From Pseudobutyrivibrio ruminis (lineage in GTDB: Bacteria > Bacillota > Clostridia > Lachnospirales > Lachnospiraceae): a stretch of 64,000 bases of DNA. Positions 53,078 to 62,246 of the stretch are shown here, one piece after another. The notes beneath the pieces were generated by a model. That model had not been told where the DNA came from and did not search any database. It saw only the letters and a program-made list of their open reading frames with translations. The DNA is taken from positions 1-64,000 of the forward strand of contig SVES01000006.1 in assembly GCA_015057305.1 (NCBI GenBank). Direction: 5' to 3'. Numbering within the stretch: the stretch's first letter is position 1; each line of letters starts with the position of its first letter. The position numbers were made by a program, and so were the translations under genes.

Positions 53078-54838
53078 ATGAAAGAAATTCTAAAGCAGAT
53101 TAAAGAAGTTGTTATCTGCGGTTTTAAGGATGCTGGATATGATGAAAAATTCGCTATGGTCACTTTGTCGAATCGTCCAGATCTTTGCCAGTTTCAGTGT
53201 AATGGAGCTATGGCCGCAGCAAAGGAGTATAAAAAAGCTCCAATTGCTATTGCAAATGAGGTTGTTGAAAGGCTTGCAGATAAGGCAATTTTTTCAAAAT
53301 GCGAGGCATGTCCTCCAGGTTTTATTAATATGAATTTGTCCGATGAATTCATCGCAGGCTTTGTTTCTGAAATGGCTGAGGACACAGAACGCTTTGGAGT
53401 AGACAAGGTTGCTTCACCTAAGAAGATAATGATTGACTACGGCGGACCAAATGTTGCCAAGCCACTTCACGTTGGACATCTTCGTTCGGCTATTATTGGT
53501 GAATCTATTAAGCGTACAGCCAGATTTATGGGTGATGAGGTTATCGGTGATGTGCATCTTGGAGACTGGGGTCTTCAGATGGGACTTATTATTACAGAAT
53601 TAAAGCTTCGTAAGCCTGAGCTTTGCTATTTTGATGAAAATTATGATGGTGATTATCCTACCGAACCACCATTTACTATTTCAGAGCTTGAGGAAATATA
53701 TCCATGTGCTTCTGGAAAGTCAAAGGAGGATGAGGCTTATAAAGAGGCCGCTATGACAGCTACCTATGAGCTTCAGCATGGAAGAAGAGGTTATCAGGCA
53801 CTTCTTACACATATTCTTAATGTTTCAGTTAATGACCTTAAGCGTAACTACGAAAAGCTTGATGTTACCTTTGACCTTTGGAAGGGTGAAAGTGATGCTC
53901 AGCCTTATATCCCTGATATGGTTCAGAAGATGAAGGATGATGGCTTTGCCTATATTTCTGAGGGTGCTCTTGTAGTTGATGTTAAGGAAGATACAGATAC
54001 AAAGGAAGTACCACCATGTATGATTCTAAAGTCAGATGGTGCATCACTATACAATACTACAGATCTTGCCACTATGGTTTGGAGAATGAAGGACTACAAT
54101 CCTGATTCTATTGTTTATGTAGTAGATAAGCGCCAGGAGCTTTACTTTACACAGGTATTCCGTTGCGCTAAAAAGACAGGCATCGTGCCAGCAGATAAAA
54201 ATCTTTACTTTGTAGGCTTTGGTACCATGAACGGTAAGGATGGAAAGCCATTTAAGACCCGTCAGGGTGGAGTAATGCGTCTTGAGTATCTCCTTAAAGA
54301 AGTAGAAGATAAGATGCTTGAGAAGATTAGAGAGAATGGTACAATGAATGAGGAGGATGCTCTTAAAACAGCTCAAATCGTTGGCCTTTCTGCTATAAAA
54401 TATGGAGATTTATCAAATCAGGCATCTAAGGACTATATATTTGATATAGATAGATTTACTTCTGCTGAAGGAAATACAGGTCCATACATCCTGTACACAA
54501 TTGTTAGATGTAAGTCAATTCTTGCAAAGGCAGGGGTTGATTCCTTTGAAGGAAAAATCCTTCCAGCACATTCAGATTCAGAACGTGGCTTACAGCTTGA
54601 ACTTACAAAGTTTATGGCTGCTCTTACAGCTGCATATGAGGATATGGCTCCTCACAAGATATGTGCATACATTTACGATTTGGCAAATGCTTTTAACAGA
54701 TTCTACCATGATACAAAGATATTAGCTGAGGAGGATGAAGCCCTAAAGGCTAGTTACTTGAAGTTATTATGGCTCACTCGTAACGTCCTTGAGAAGTCAA
54801 TTGACCTTCTTGGCTTTAAAGCACCGGAGCGTATGTAA
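53078..54838 (+). CDS. argS: Arginyl-tRNA synthetase
   Basis: Charges tRNA-Arg. 586 residues. The N-terminal Add1 domain is followed by the class I HIGH motif as HVGH (residues 131-134, VAKPLHVGHLRSA). The KMSKS position is occupied by GKPFKTRQGG, as in many ArgS enzymes. The C-terminal anticodon-binding domain ends LDLLGFKAPERM. GGAGG precedes the ATG. The stop overlaps the next start (TAATG), beginning a chain of overlapping genes to 59601. Confidence 0.97.
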   Translation: MKEILKQIKEVVICGFKDAGYDEKFAMVTLSNRPDLCQFQCNGAMAAAKEYKKAPIAIANEVVERLADKAIFSKCEACPPGFINMNLSDEFIAGFVSEMAEDTERFGVDKVASPKKIMIDYGGPNVAKPLHVGHLRSAIIGESIKRTARFMGDEVIGDVHLGDWGLQMGLIITELKLRKPELCYFDENYDGDYPTEPPFTISELEEIYPCASGKSKEDEAYKEAAMTATYELQHGRRGYQALLTHILNVSVNDLKRNYEKLDVTFDLWKGESDAQPYIPDMVQKMKDDGFAYISEGALVVDVKEDTDTKEVPPCMILKSDGASLYNTTDLATMVWRMKDYNPDSIVYVVDKRQELYFTQVFRCAKKTGIVPADKNLYFVGFGTMNGKDGKPFKTRQGGVMRLEYLLKEVEDKMLEKIRENGTMNEEDALKTAQIVGLSAIKYGDLSNQASKDYIFDIDRFTSAEGNTGPYILYTIVRCKSILAKAGVDSFEGKILPAHSDSERGLQLELTKFMAALTAAYEDMAPHKICAYIYDLANAFNRFYHDTKILAEEDEALKASYLKLLWLTRNVLEKSIDLLGFKAPERM

Positions 54839-56175
54839 TGAGTGATAATTCATTTTTACCAATTGATTTTATTAATCGCATGGAACAGGACTTAGGTCCT
54901 GATTTCCATGCGTTTTTGCGTTCATTTGACGAAAACAAGATTTCTGCTCTTAGATTTAATCCAATTAAAGCAGATGAAAAAGCAAAAGCAGCTATTGAAT
55001 ATATGTTAGAAGGCTCTGTAGAGTGGAGCCCAAATGGCTATTATTATAATGACAATGAAAGACCTGGAATTCATCCATATCATGCAGCGGGAGTATATTA
55101 TATTCAGGATGCATCGGCTCAGCTGCCAGTGGAGATGCTGTCGCCTAAGCCTGGGGATATATGCCTGGACCTTTGCGCAGCACCTGGTGGCAAGAGTACT
55201 CAGATTGCTGGATATTTAGAGGGGAAAGGCGTTCTCATTTCAAATGAACCAGTCAAGAATCGAGCTAAGATTCTATCTGAAAATATTGAGCGATTGGGAA
55301 TAAGAAATTGCATTGTTACAAGTGAATATCCAGATAAATTGGCTGAGAATTTCTACGAGTATTTTGATAAAATAATGGTTGATGCTCCCTGCTCTGGTGA
55401 GGGTATGTTTAGAAAGAACCATGATGCTTGTAAAGAGTGGTCACTTGAAGCAGTTCAGGCATGTGCTGCCAGACAGGCAGAAATCCTTGATAGAGCCTAT
55501 GAAATGCTTATTCCAGGAGGCAGAATATGCTATAGTACCTGCACCTTTTCTAGGCTAGAAGATGAAGAAGCTGTTGCAGCATTTGTTGCTAAGCATCCAG
55601 ATATGCGCCTGGTTCAGGAGCGCAGATTATGGCCTCATGAGGTAAAGGGAGAGGGACATTATGCCTGCCTTCTTGAAAAGGCTGATATAGACAATAGAAG
55701 CCAGGAACTTAGAAAAGAAAGAAAGCATTATAGCCTTAAACGGATTAATGATAATCTATTAATAAACTACTCATTATTTTTGAAGGATACTTTAAATAAC
55801 ACTAAAGGCTGGAAGGATAATTTGCTGCTTATTAATGATTTACTTTATATGTTGCCAGATGAATGCCCTGACTTTCAGGGGCTTCATGTGCTTAGAGGAG
55901 GCTTGTTCCTTGGTACATTAAAAAAGAATCGATTTGAGCCTAGTCATGCCCTTGCGTTGGCATTGAATAAAGACGAAGTCAAGCATTACATTTCATTTGG
56001 TGCTAATAGTAAGGAACTTAACGATTATCTACTTGGACAGTCACTTCGTAAAGACGATATTTCAGATGGTTGGACTCTAATTAACGTGGACGATTATTCA
56101 CTTGGATGGGGAAAGGCTGTTAAGGGACAAATCAAAAATCATTATCCTAAGGGGTTAAGAAGATATGATGCATAA
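54838..56175 (+). CDS. rRNA cytosine-C5 methyltransferase, RsmF/NOL1-NOP2-Sun type
   Basis: SAM-dependent enzyme that makes m5C in rRNA. 445 residues. The SAM motif is LDLCAAPGGKSTQIA (about residues 109-123); the two family cysteines lie in VDAPCSGEGMFRK and CYSTCTFS. The GEGMFRKNHDA form and a C-terminal RNA-binding extension match the RsmF group common in Firmicutes. It overlaps argS by one base and the YitT gene by 11 bp. Confidence 0.93.
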   Translation: MSDNSFLPIDFINRMEQDLGPDFHAFLRSFDENKISALRFNPIKADEKAKAAIEYMLEGSVEWSPNGYYYNDNERPGIHPYHAAGVYYIQDASAQLPVEMLSPKPGDICLDLCAAPGGKSTQIAGYLEGKGVLISNEPVKNRAKILSENIERLGIRNCIVTSEYPDKLAENFYEYFDKIMVDAPCSGEGMFRKNHDACKEWSLEAVQACAARQAEILDRAYEMLIPGGRICYSTCTFSRLEDEEAVAAFVAKHPDMRLVQERRLWPHEVKGEGHYACLLEKADIDNRSQELRKERKHYSLKRINDNLLINYSLFLKDTLNNTKGWKDNLLLINDLLYMLPDECPDFQGLHVLRGGLFLGTLKKNRFEPSHALALALNKDEVKHYISFGANSKELNDYLLGQSLRKDDISDGWTLINVDDYSLGWGKAVKGQIKNHYPKGLRRYDA

Positions 56176-57031
56176 AATATATAAGTACAAACAGGAAATA
56201 TACGAATATATAATGTTTACCATTGCAAGCGCTATGATGGTGATAGGAATATACTTTTTTAAGTTTCCCAACCATTTTTCCTTTGGTGGCGTTAGTGGTA
56301 TTTCCATTGTTTTAGCTCAGGTTTTGCCACATACTCCAGGTAGTATTAATCTGATGATTAATATTGTACTTTTATTAATAGGTTTTGCAGTGTTTGGCAA
56401 GGAATTTGGAATTAAGACCACATATATCACATTGCTTGTTTCCTTTGGACCAAAGGTTTTAGAGCATTATTTTCCGATGGATGGTCCACTTACAAACGAG
56501 CCTGTTCTTGAGCTTATGTTTGCAATTGCCCTTCCTGCCTTTGCTTCTGCTGTGTTCTTTAATTTAGGTGCATCCAGTGGTGGAACGGATATTGTGGCAA
56601 TGGTTTTAAAGAAGTATACAAAGGTGGATATCGGAACTGCATTATTTATGTCGGATGTTATTATTGTCATTTTGGCATGTCTTGTTTTCAATGTGCAGAC
56701 TGGTCTATTTTCTTTGGTAGGACTTTTGGCTAAATCTTTAGTTGTTGATGAGACTATTGAAAATATTAATCTAGCTAAATATTTTACAATTATTTGCAAT
56801 GACCCTGAACCTATAGTGAAATATATAATGAATGATTTAGGAAAAGGGGCAACAGTATACAAGGCTGAGGGAGCATACGGTCATCAGGAAAAAACTGTTA
56901 TATTAACAATACTAAAGCGACAGCAGGCTGTAGAGCTTAAGAATTTTATCAGGCGTAATCAGCCAGGGGCGTTTATTGCAATTACTAATAGTAGTGAAAT
57001 AATCGGAAAAGGATTTAGAGGGTACAACTAG
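56165..57031 (+). CDS. YitT family membrane protein (DUF161/DUF2179)
   Basis: 288 residues: five to six membrane helices (including IYFFKFPNHFSFGGVSGISIVL and the FNLGASSGGTDIVAMVLKKYT signature), then a C-terminal cytoplasmic DUF2179 domain (GAYGHQEKTVILTILKRQQ). The function of the family is unknown. It starts inside the methyltransferase gene and its TAG overlaps the GTG of the next gene. Confidence 0.92.
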   Translation: MMHKIYKYKQEIYEYIMFTIASAMMVIGIYFFKFPNHFSFGGVSGISIVLAQVLPHTPGSINLMINIVLLLIGFAVFGKEFGIKTTYITLLVSFGPKVLEHYFPMDGPLTNEPVLELMFAIALPAFASAVFFNLGASSGGTDIVAMVLKKYTKVDIGTALFMSDVIIVILACLVFNVQTGLFSLVGLLAKSLVVDETIENINLAKYFTIICNDPEPIVKYIMNDLGKGATVYKAEGAYGHQEKTVILTILKRQQAVELKNFIRRNQPGAFIAITNSSEIIGKGFRGYN

Positions 57032-59601
57032 TGAATACAACTTGGGGAATTCTTGCACATGTTGATGCAGGCAAGACTACACTTTCAGAAGCAATATTAT
57101 ATAACGCTGGTATTTTGGCGGACCTTGGTCGAGTAGACAAGGGGTCCGCCTTTTTGGATACGGATCAGCAGGAAAAAAATAGAGGTATTACAATATTTTC
57201 AAAGCCAGCAGTCTTTGAGTATCAGGGTACGAAATTGACATTATTAGATACACCGGGGCATGTGGATTTTGCCACAGAAACGGAAAGAGCTATTTGGGTA
57301 CTTGACTTTGCTATATTGCTGATTAGTGGCACAGATGGAGTACAGGCTCATACAAAGACAATTTTTAACCTTCTTGTAAAAAACAAGGTTCCAACAATTA
57401 TTTTTATAAATAAGGCAGATATGGCTGGTTTCAATGAATCAGAGGTTTTGTCAGATTTAAAAGCAAAAATTAGTAGCGCCTGCCATCCTATTGATAATTA
57501 TGAAGATATAGCATTGGAAGATGAAGGGGCAATGGAGGAGTATCTTGATAAGGGTACACTTCATAATTATCGTATTTACGATATGATTATGTCTTGCAAA
57601 CTTTTTCCAGTTTTGAAAGGCTCAGCCCTTAAAAATGAGGGCATAGAGGAATTGCTTAATCTTATAAAGGGCTTAAGTGAATATTATGCCAGCAAAAAGC
57701 AAGCTGCATTTGAAGCAGCTTTTGGAGCAAGGGTATATAAGATTGAAAGTCTGGGTAGGGACGCTAGACTTACATTCATAAAGCTTACTTCTGGAAAAAT
57801 CAAGGTAAAGGATTCTATTTTAGAGGGAGAAAAAATAGATCAGATAAGAGTGTATTCAGGCTCAAAGTTTTCCCAAATAGATGAAGCGAAGGCAGGAGAT
57901 ATTGTAGCTTTAGTAGGACCGAAGACTACCTTTGTAGGACAAGGGCTAGGAACAGAGCATGATCGAAGTGAATTAAGCATTACACCAGTCTTAAAGTATA
58001 AGCTAGAATTCTTAGATACAACAGTTCCACGCCTTGCGTACCCTAAGCTTAAGGCATTTAATGATGAAGATGCATCCTTGAATGTTAGCTGGGATGAAAA
58101 ATTGGAAGAAATCCATTTTAATCTTATGGGGGAAGTTCAGACCGATATAATTCTTAATAGAATGAAAACTGAACTAGGGATTGAAGCTAGATTTGTTGAA
58201 GCTGGAGTTTTATACAAAGAGACAATAAAGGATAAGGTGGAGGGAGTAGGTCATTTTGAACCTTTAAGACATTATGCTGAAGTTCATTTGCTTATGGAAC
58301 CTGGCGAAAGGGGCAAAGGAATAGAAGTAGAATCGGATGTTCCAGTAGACGAATTGGCTCTTAATTGGCAAAGATTGATTACTACTCATATACTAGAAAA
58401 AGAACATATTGGAATAGCTTTGGGTGCTCCACTGACAGATATAAAATTTACAATTGTAGGGGGACGAGCTCATATCAAACATACAGAAGGCGGAGATTTT
58501 AGAGAAGCCACATATAGAGCAATAAGACAGGGCTTGATGGAAATAGGTACAGAAATATTAGAGCCCTTCTATGATTTTGAAATATCCGTGCCAGCGGAGC
58601 AAATTGGTCGAGTTATGACAGATATTGAAAATATGTCAGGTACTTTTAATGCTCCTGAGGATAGGAATGGGGAAGCAGTAATTACTGGAAGCGCACCTGC
58701 GGTTAATATACGTAATTACCAGTCTAGCCTTGTTACCTTCACAAAAGGCTTGGGTAGAATTACACTAGGAAATACTCATTATGAACTGTGTAAGAATCAA
58801 GAGGAAATAATTGAAGCTGTAGGCTATAACCCAGAGGCTGATATTGAAAATACTGGTGATTCGGTGTTCTGTTCCCATGGTGCAGGTGATACCATCCCTT
58901 GGGATGAGGTGAAAAGCAAATGCCATGTGCCATGTATAGAAATGGAAAATAACTTATCTATAAATGAAGACATCACTGCTAATTTAAAGAGGATGAATCA
59001 TGGTGTGGATGAATGGCTTGATGTAGATGAAATAGATGAGATTTTGAGAAAAGCAACCCATAGCAATTTTGGAAAAAATTCTAAAAAAGGCTGGCATTAT
59101 GGTGAAAATAGACCTGTAAGAAAAACTGATTCAGACTATATTTACCATGCGCCAAAGGAAGTAAAGCCAAAAGAGAAATACCTGTTAGTTGATGGCTATA
59201 ATTTGATTTATGCATGGCCTGAATTAAAAGAAGTGTTAGATGTTAATTTAGATGGAGCCAGAGGAAAGCTTCTTGATATCCTTAGCAATTATAAGGCTAT
59301 GACAGATTATAATGTTATTGCTGTATTTGATGCCTATAAGGTAAAAGGCCATGAGGTTACAGCATCAGACTATTTAAATATTCATCAAATCTTTACTGCA
59401 GAGGCTCAGACGGCAGATGCTTACATAGAGCGATTTACCCACGAACATGGGAAAAAATACGATATCACAGTAGTCACATCGGATGGATTGGAGCAAATCA
59501 TTATTAGGGGTGCAGGGGCAAAGCTTATGTCCTCAAGAGAGTTTATTGAGGATGTAGAGCGAAGGGCAAAAGAGCTTAGAGAACAATTTGATATTAAATA
59601 A
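57031..59601 (+). CDS. TetM-like ribosomal GTPase fused to a Rae1/YacP NYN nuclease domain
   Basis: 856 residues. The first about 650 are a ribosomal-protection-type GTPase: G1 AHVDAGKTT (residues 8-16), G2 RGITI, G3 DTPGHVDF, G4 NKAD, then EF-G-like domains with GGRAHIKHTEGGDFREATYRA. A linker of roughly 60 residues leads to an NYN domain (about 714-856) with LLVDGYNLIYAWPELK, VFDAYKVKG, TADAYIERF and VVTSDGLEQ; all resemble Rae1 (YacP), which cuts mRNA in the ribosomal A site. The conserved Asp residues are present. Start GTG at 57031 overlaps the YitT stop. Drug resistance cannot be assumed; a role in ribosome rescue or mRNA cleavage is inference. Confidence 0.9.
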   Translation: MNTTWGILAHVDAGKTTLSEAILYNAGILADLGRVDKGSAFLDTDQQEKNRGITIFSKPAVFEYQGTKLTLLDTPGHVDFATETERAIWVLDFAILLISGTDGVQAHTKTIFNLLVKNKVPTIIFINKADMAGFNESEVLSDLKAKISSACHPIDNYEDIALEDEGAMEEYLDKGTLHNYRIYDMIMSCKLFPVLKGSALKNEGIEELLNLIKGLSEYYASKKQAAFEAAFGARVYKIESLGRDARLTFIKLTSGKIKVKDSILEGEKIDQIRVYSGSKFSQIDEAKAGDIVALVGPKTTFVGQGLGTEHDRSELSITPVLKYKLEFLDTTVPRLAYPKLKAFNDEDASLNVSWDEKLEEIHFNLMGEVQTDIILNRMKTELGIEARFVEAGVLYKETIKDKVEGVGHFEPLRHYAEVHLLMEPGERGKGIEVESDVPVDELALNWQRLITTHILEKEHIGIALGAPLTDIKFTIVGGRAHIKHTEGGDFREATYRAIRQGLMEIGTEILEPFYDFEISVPAEQIGRVMTDIENMSGTFNAPEDRNGEAVITGSAPAVNIRNYQSSLVTFTKGLGRITLGNTHYELCKNQEEIIEAVGYNPEADIENTGDSVFCSHGAGDTIPWDEVKSKCHVPCIEMENNLSINEDITANLKRMNHGVDEWLDVDEIDEILRKATHSNFGKNSKKGWHYGENRPVRKTDSDYIYHAPKEVKPKEKYLLVDGYNLIYAWPELKEVLDVNLDGARGKLLDILSNYKAMTDYNVIAVFDAYKVKGHEVTASDYLNIHQIFTAEAQTADAYIERFTHEHGKKYDITVVTSDGLEQIIIRGAGAKLMSSREFIEDVERRAKELREQFDIK

Positions 59602-59612
59602 TAGTATCTATG

Positions 59613-59652
59613 AAAAGTGTGGATTTTTTAACAATTATTCCACACTTTTTAA
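59613..59652 (+). terminator. Terminator of the argS-to-GTPase operon
   Basis: AAAAGTGTGGA (59613-59623) pairs with TCCACACTTTT (59639-59649) around a 15-nt AT-rich loop, followed by Ts. Confidence 0.82.
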
Positions 59653-59700
59653 TTATAATTTACATACTCGTTAATTTTGTCTAAATTGTGGGGATGAATT

Positions 59701-61869
59701 ATGGATAAATATCAATTCGGGGATTTAGAAAGAAAAGTATTAGAAGGGTTAAACATTCCAATGGCAATCTACCAATTAGTAGATAAAAGGGTTGTCACAT
59801 TATTGGTAACAGACGGTCTATGTAGATCCCTTGGAATGAAAAGAAAGGATGCAATAAAGCTTTTAGACAATGACATGTATCGAGATACTCATCCAGATGA
59901 TAAAGCAAGAGTGGCAGATGCTGCATACAAGTTTGCATCAGGTGGGGAATCATTTGATTGTGTCTATAGAACTCTTTCACATTCCTTAGGTGACTATATA
60001 ATAGTACATTCTCATGGGGAACATTTTGTTACTCCGGATGGTTCAATGCTTTCTAGTACTGTATACATGCTTGAAGGAACTGGAGATAATTTTGAAAACC
60101 CGTTGACAGAAAGACTTGCCTCAAACTTTAAGGAAATGATGTCAAAGGAAAGTTTAATAAGAGATAATTTTTATGACACTTTGACAGGTTTACCTAATAT
60201 GTCATATTTTTTACAGCTGGCGGATGCAGGTAAGGATGCAATATATAGTAAAGGCAACACACCAGGCATTGTATTTTTTGATATGACTGGTATGAAATAT
60301 TTTAATGAAAAACATGGATTGAAAGAGGGGGATAATTTACTAATTTCTTTTAGTATGATTCTAAAAAAATATTTTCCTAATGAAAACTGTGGAAGGATGG
60401 GACAGGATCACTTTGCGGTTTTCACTGAAATGGAAGGCATTGAAGAAATTTTAGAGGATATATTTGAAGATATAAAATTCGCCAATGAGGGCAAGACTCT
60501 TCCTGTCCATGTAGGTATTTATTCAATGGCATTTGAGAATGTTTCTGCCAGCAGTGCTTGTGATAGGGCAAAAATTGCCAGTGACAAGGAAAAGGGTGCT
60601 TATATCTCAAAGTTTTCTTATTATGACGAGAATACTCATGCCGTTGCAACCCATTTTGAATATGTAATCAACAATTTTGAAAAGGCAATGGCAGAGGGTT
60701 GGATTAGACCATACTATCAACAGCTTGTAAGAACCGTAAATGGATACGTCTGCGATGAGGAGGCTTTGGCTCGTTGGATTGATCCTGTAAAAGGCCTGAT
60801 TCCGCCGAATCATTTTATATATGTGCTAGAAGATTCAAAGCTTATACATAAATTAGATTTGTTTATTTTGGATTGTGTTTTAAGGGATATGCAAGAGGTA
60901 GACGAAAAGGGCTTACCTTTGGTGCCGGTATCGATCAATTTATCTAAATATGATTTTGAGCTTTGTGATGTTGTTGAGGAAATCAAAAAGAGAGTAAATG
61001 CTTCAACAATTTCACCTGAGATGATTACCATCGAAATAACTGAAAGTGTGTCCAGCTTGGATTCTGATTTTGTGGCAACACAGATTAGACGGTTTCATGA
61101 CGCTGGATTTAAAGTATGGATGGATGATTTTGGAAGTGGTTATTCATCTTTAAATATGCTTCAAAAATTTGACTTCGATTTAATTAAATTTGATATGAAA
61201 TTCATGCGTGAATTCAATCTGTCGAAGAAGAATCACATAATTTTAAAAGAGCTTATTCAGATGACAACCAAGCTGGGTATAGATACGGTCGTAGAGGGTG
61301 TTGAGACCATTGAGCAGGTGAAATTTTTGCGTGAAATTGGTTGCAGTAAAATGCAGGGCTATTATTTTTCAAAGCCAATACCTCTTGAAGAATGGTATGC
61401 AATTCGAGAAGCCAAGGTAGGAAATAGAATAGAGAATAACTTTGAATACGAATATTACGATTCAATAACTAAGACAAACATTGTTGAGCCACTTGTAAAC
61501 GAGGAATATAACTGGGAATCTAATGACTTTTTTGGTCAAATACCTACAGGAATTCTTGAAATCAGGGATGATGATGTTTACGTAATGCGATATAACAGAA
61601 ACTTTGCCAGTTTCCTACTTAAGGCAGGATTTATAGATGAAGTGGATTTAGGCAATGAGCTTATAAAGCAAAAAAGAAATCCTTCAAGTAACTTTTTTAA
61701 GGTTGCACTAAATTGTAAGGAATTTAATAAGTGGGAAATTATTGAAAATGTGGAGGAGGAAGGTCTTTTAATTAATCTATTTATTAAAAAGATATGCCAA
61801 AATCCAATTACAAAGCATGTTGCCTTTGAAATAGCAATAATGTCAATAAGTAGTAAAAATGGCTCTTAA
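59701..61869 (+). CDS. PAS-GGDEF-EAL signalling protein, probable c-di-GMP phosphodiesterase
   Basis: Cytoplasmic, 722 residues. A PAS-like sensor (about 10-125) is followed by a GGDEF domain (about 155-310) whose signature is degenerate: GQDHF in place of GGDEF. The EAL domain (about 325-575) is intact with EALARW, NLSKYDF, ITIEITES, DDFGSGYSSL and VEGVET. So degradation of c-di-GMP is likely and synthesis unlikely; the GGDEF part may bind GTP as a regulator. A further about 140 residues end in a PAS-like region. No partner is encoded nearby. The gene stands alone between terminator and promoter. Confidence 0.92.
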   Translation: MDKYQFGDLERKVLEGLNIPMAIYQLVDKRVVTLLVTDGLCRSLGMKRKDAIKLLDNDMYRDTHPDDKARVADAAYKFASGGESFDCVYRTLSHSLGDYIIVHSHGEHFVTPDGSMLSSTVYMLEGTGDNFENPLTERLASNFKEMMSKESLIRDNFYDTLTGLPNMSYFLQLADAGKDAIYSKGNTPGIVFFDMTGMKYFNEKHGLKEGDNLLISFSMILKKYFPNENCGRMGQDHFAVFTEMEGIEEILEDIFEDIKFANEGKTLPVHVGIYSMAFENVSASSACDRAKIASDKEKGAYISKFSYYDENTHAVATHFEYVINNFEKAMAEGWIRPYYQQLVRTVNGYVCDEEALARWIDPVKGLIPPNHFIYVLEDSKLIHKLDLFILDCVLRDMQEVDEKGLPLVPVSINLSKYDFELCDVVEEIKKRVNASTISPEMITIEITESVSSLDSDFVATQIRRFHDAGFKVWMDDFGSGYSSLNMLQKFDFDLIKFDMKFMREFNLSKKNHIILKELIQMTTKLGIDTVVEGVETIEQVKFLREIGCSKMQGYYFSKPIPLEEWYAIREAKVGNRIENNFEYEYYDSITKTNIVEPLVNEEYNWESNDFFGQIPTGILEIRDDDVYVMRYNRNFASFLLKAGFIDEVDLGNELIKQKRNPSSNFFKVALNCKEFNKWEIIENVEEEGLLINLFIKKICQNPITKHVAFEIAIMSISSKNGS

Positions 61870-61874
61870 ACGGT

Positions 61875-61903
61875 TTGACACTAAACAATAATTATGATAT
61901 TTT
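61875..61903 (+). promoter_or_regulatory. Promoter of the cobalamin riboswitch unit
   Basis: TTGACA (61875-61880), 17 bp, TATTTT (61898-61903) with TGA ahead (extended -10). The start is at about 61910, just before the aptamer. Confidence 0.78.
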
Positions 61904-61924
61904 TTTAAGGAAATTTATATAGTA

Positions 61925-62110
61925 AGTGGATTTAGGTGCCCATGGTTTCATAGAGAAATGGCATGGGTGAAAAGGGAAGCTGGTGTGAATCCAGCACGAA
62001 GCCGTCACTGTGTTAGGGAGTGCATTTCGTTATCACTGAGTATACTTGGGAAGAGAAATTGTACGTTGAGCGAAGTCAGGAGACCTGCCTGAATCTGGTA
62101 ATTTTGATTT
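61925..62110 (+). promoter_or_regulatory. Cobalamin riboswitch aptamer
   Basis: Conserved blocks are in order: TTAGGTGCCC, GGGAAGCTGGTGTGAATCC, GCCGTCACTGT, and GAAGTCAGGAGACCTGCC. This is the adenosylcobalamin/cobalamin class. With the terminator at 62178 it accounts for most of the 377-bp gap 61870-62246. Confidence 0.95.
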
Positions 62111-62177
62111 GCGGACCTCGAATCAGATTAGCAAATAAAGGAAGCTATACTTCCTGTTATTTTAGTGTTTGATTGTG

Positions 62178-62203
62178 AGACTGCTTTAGGGCAGTCTTTT
62201 TCT
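62178..62203 (+). terminator. Riboswitch expression-platform terminator
   Basis: AGACTGC (62178-62184) pairs with GCAGTCT (62191-62197), followed by TTTTCTTT. It lies between aptamer and start codon, so B12 would switch off transcription. Confidence 0.85.
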
Positions 62204-62246
62204 TTAGCATGTCAAAATTACAATAAATAACTCAAGGAGGATTGAC

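Noticed and set aside
57031-59601. Calling the GTPase a tetracycline-resistance gene
   Set aside because: It is embedded in a housekeeping operon and carries a nuclease domain; resistance is not supported by sequence alone.
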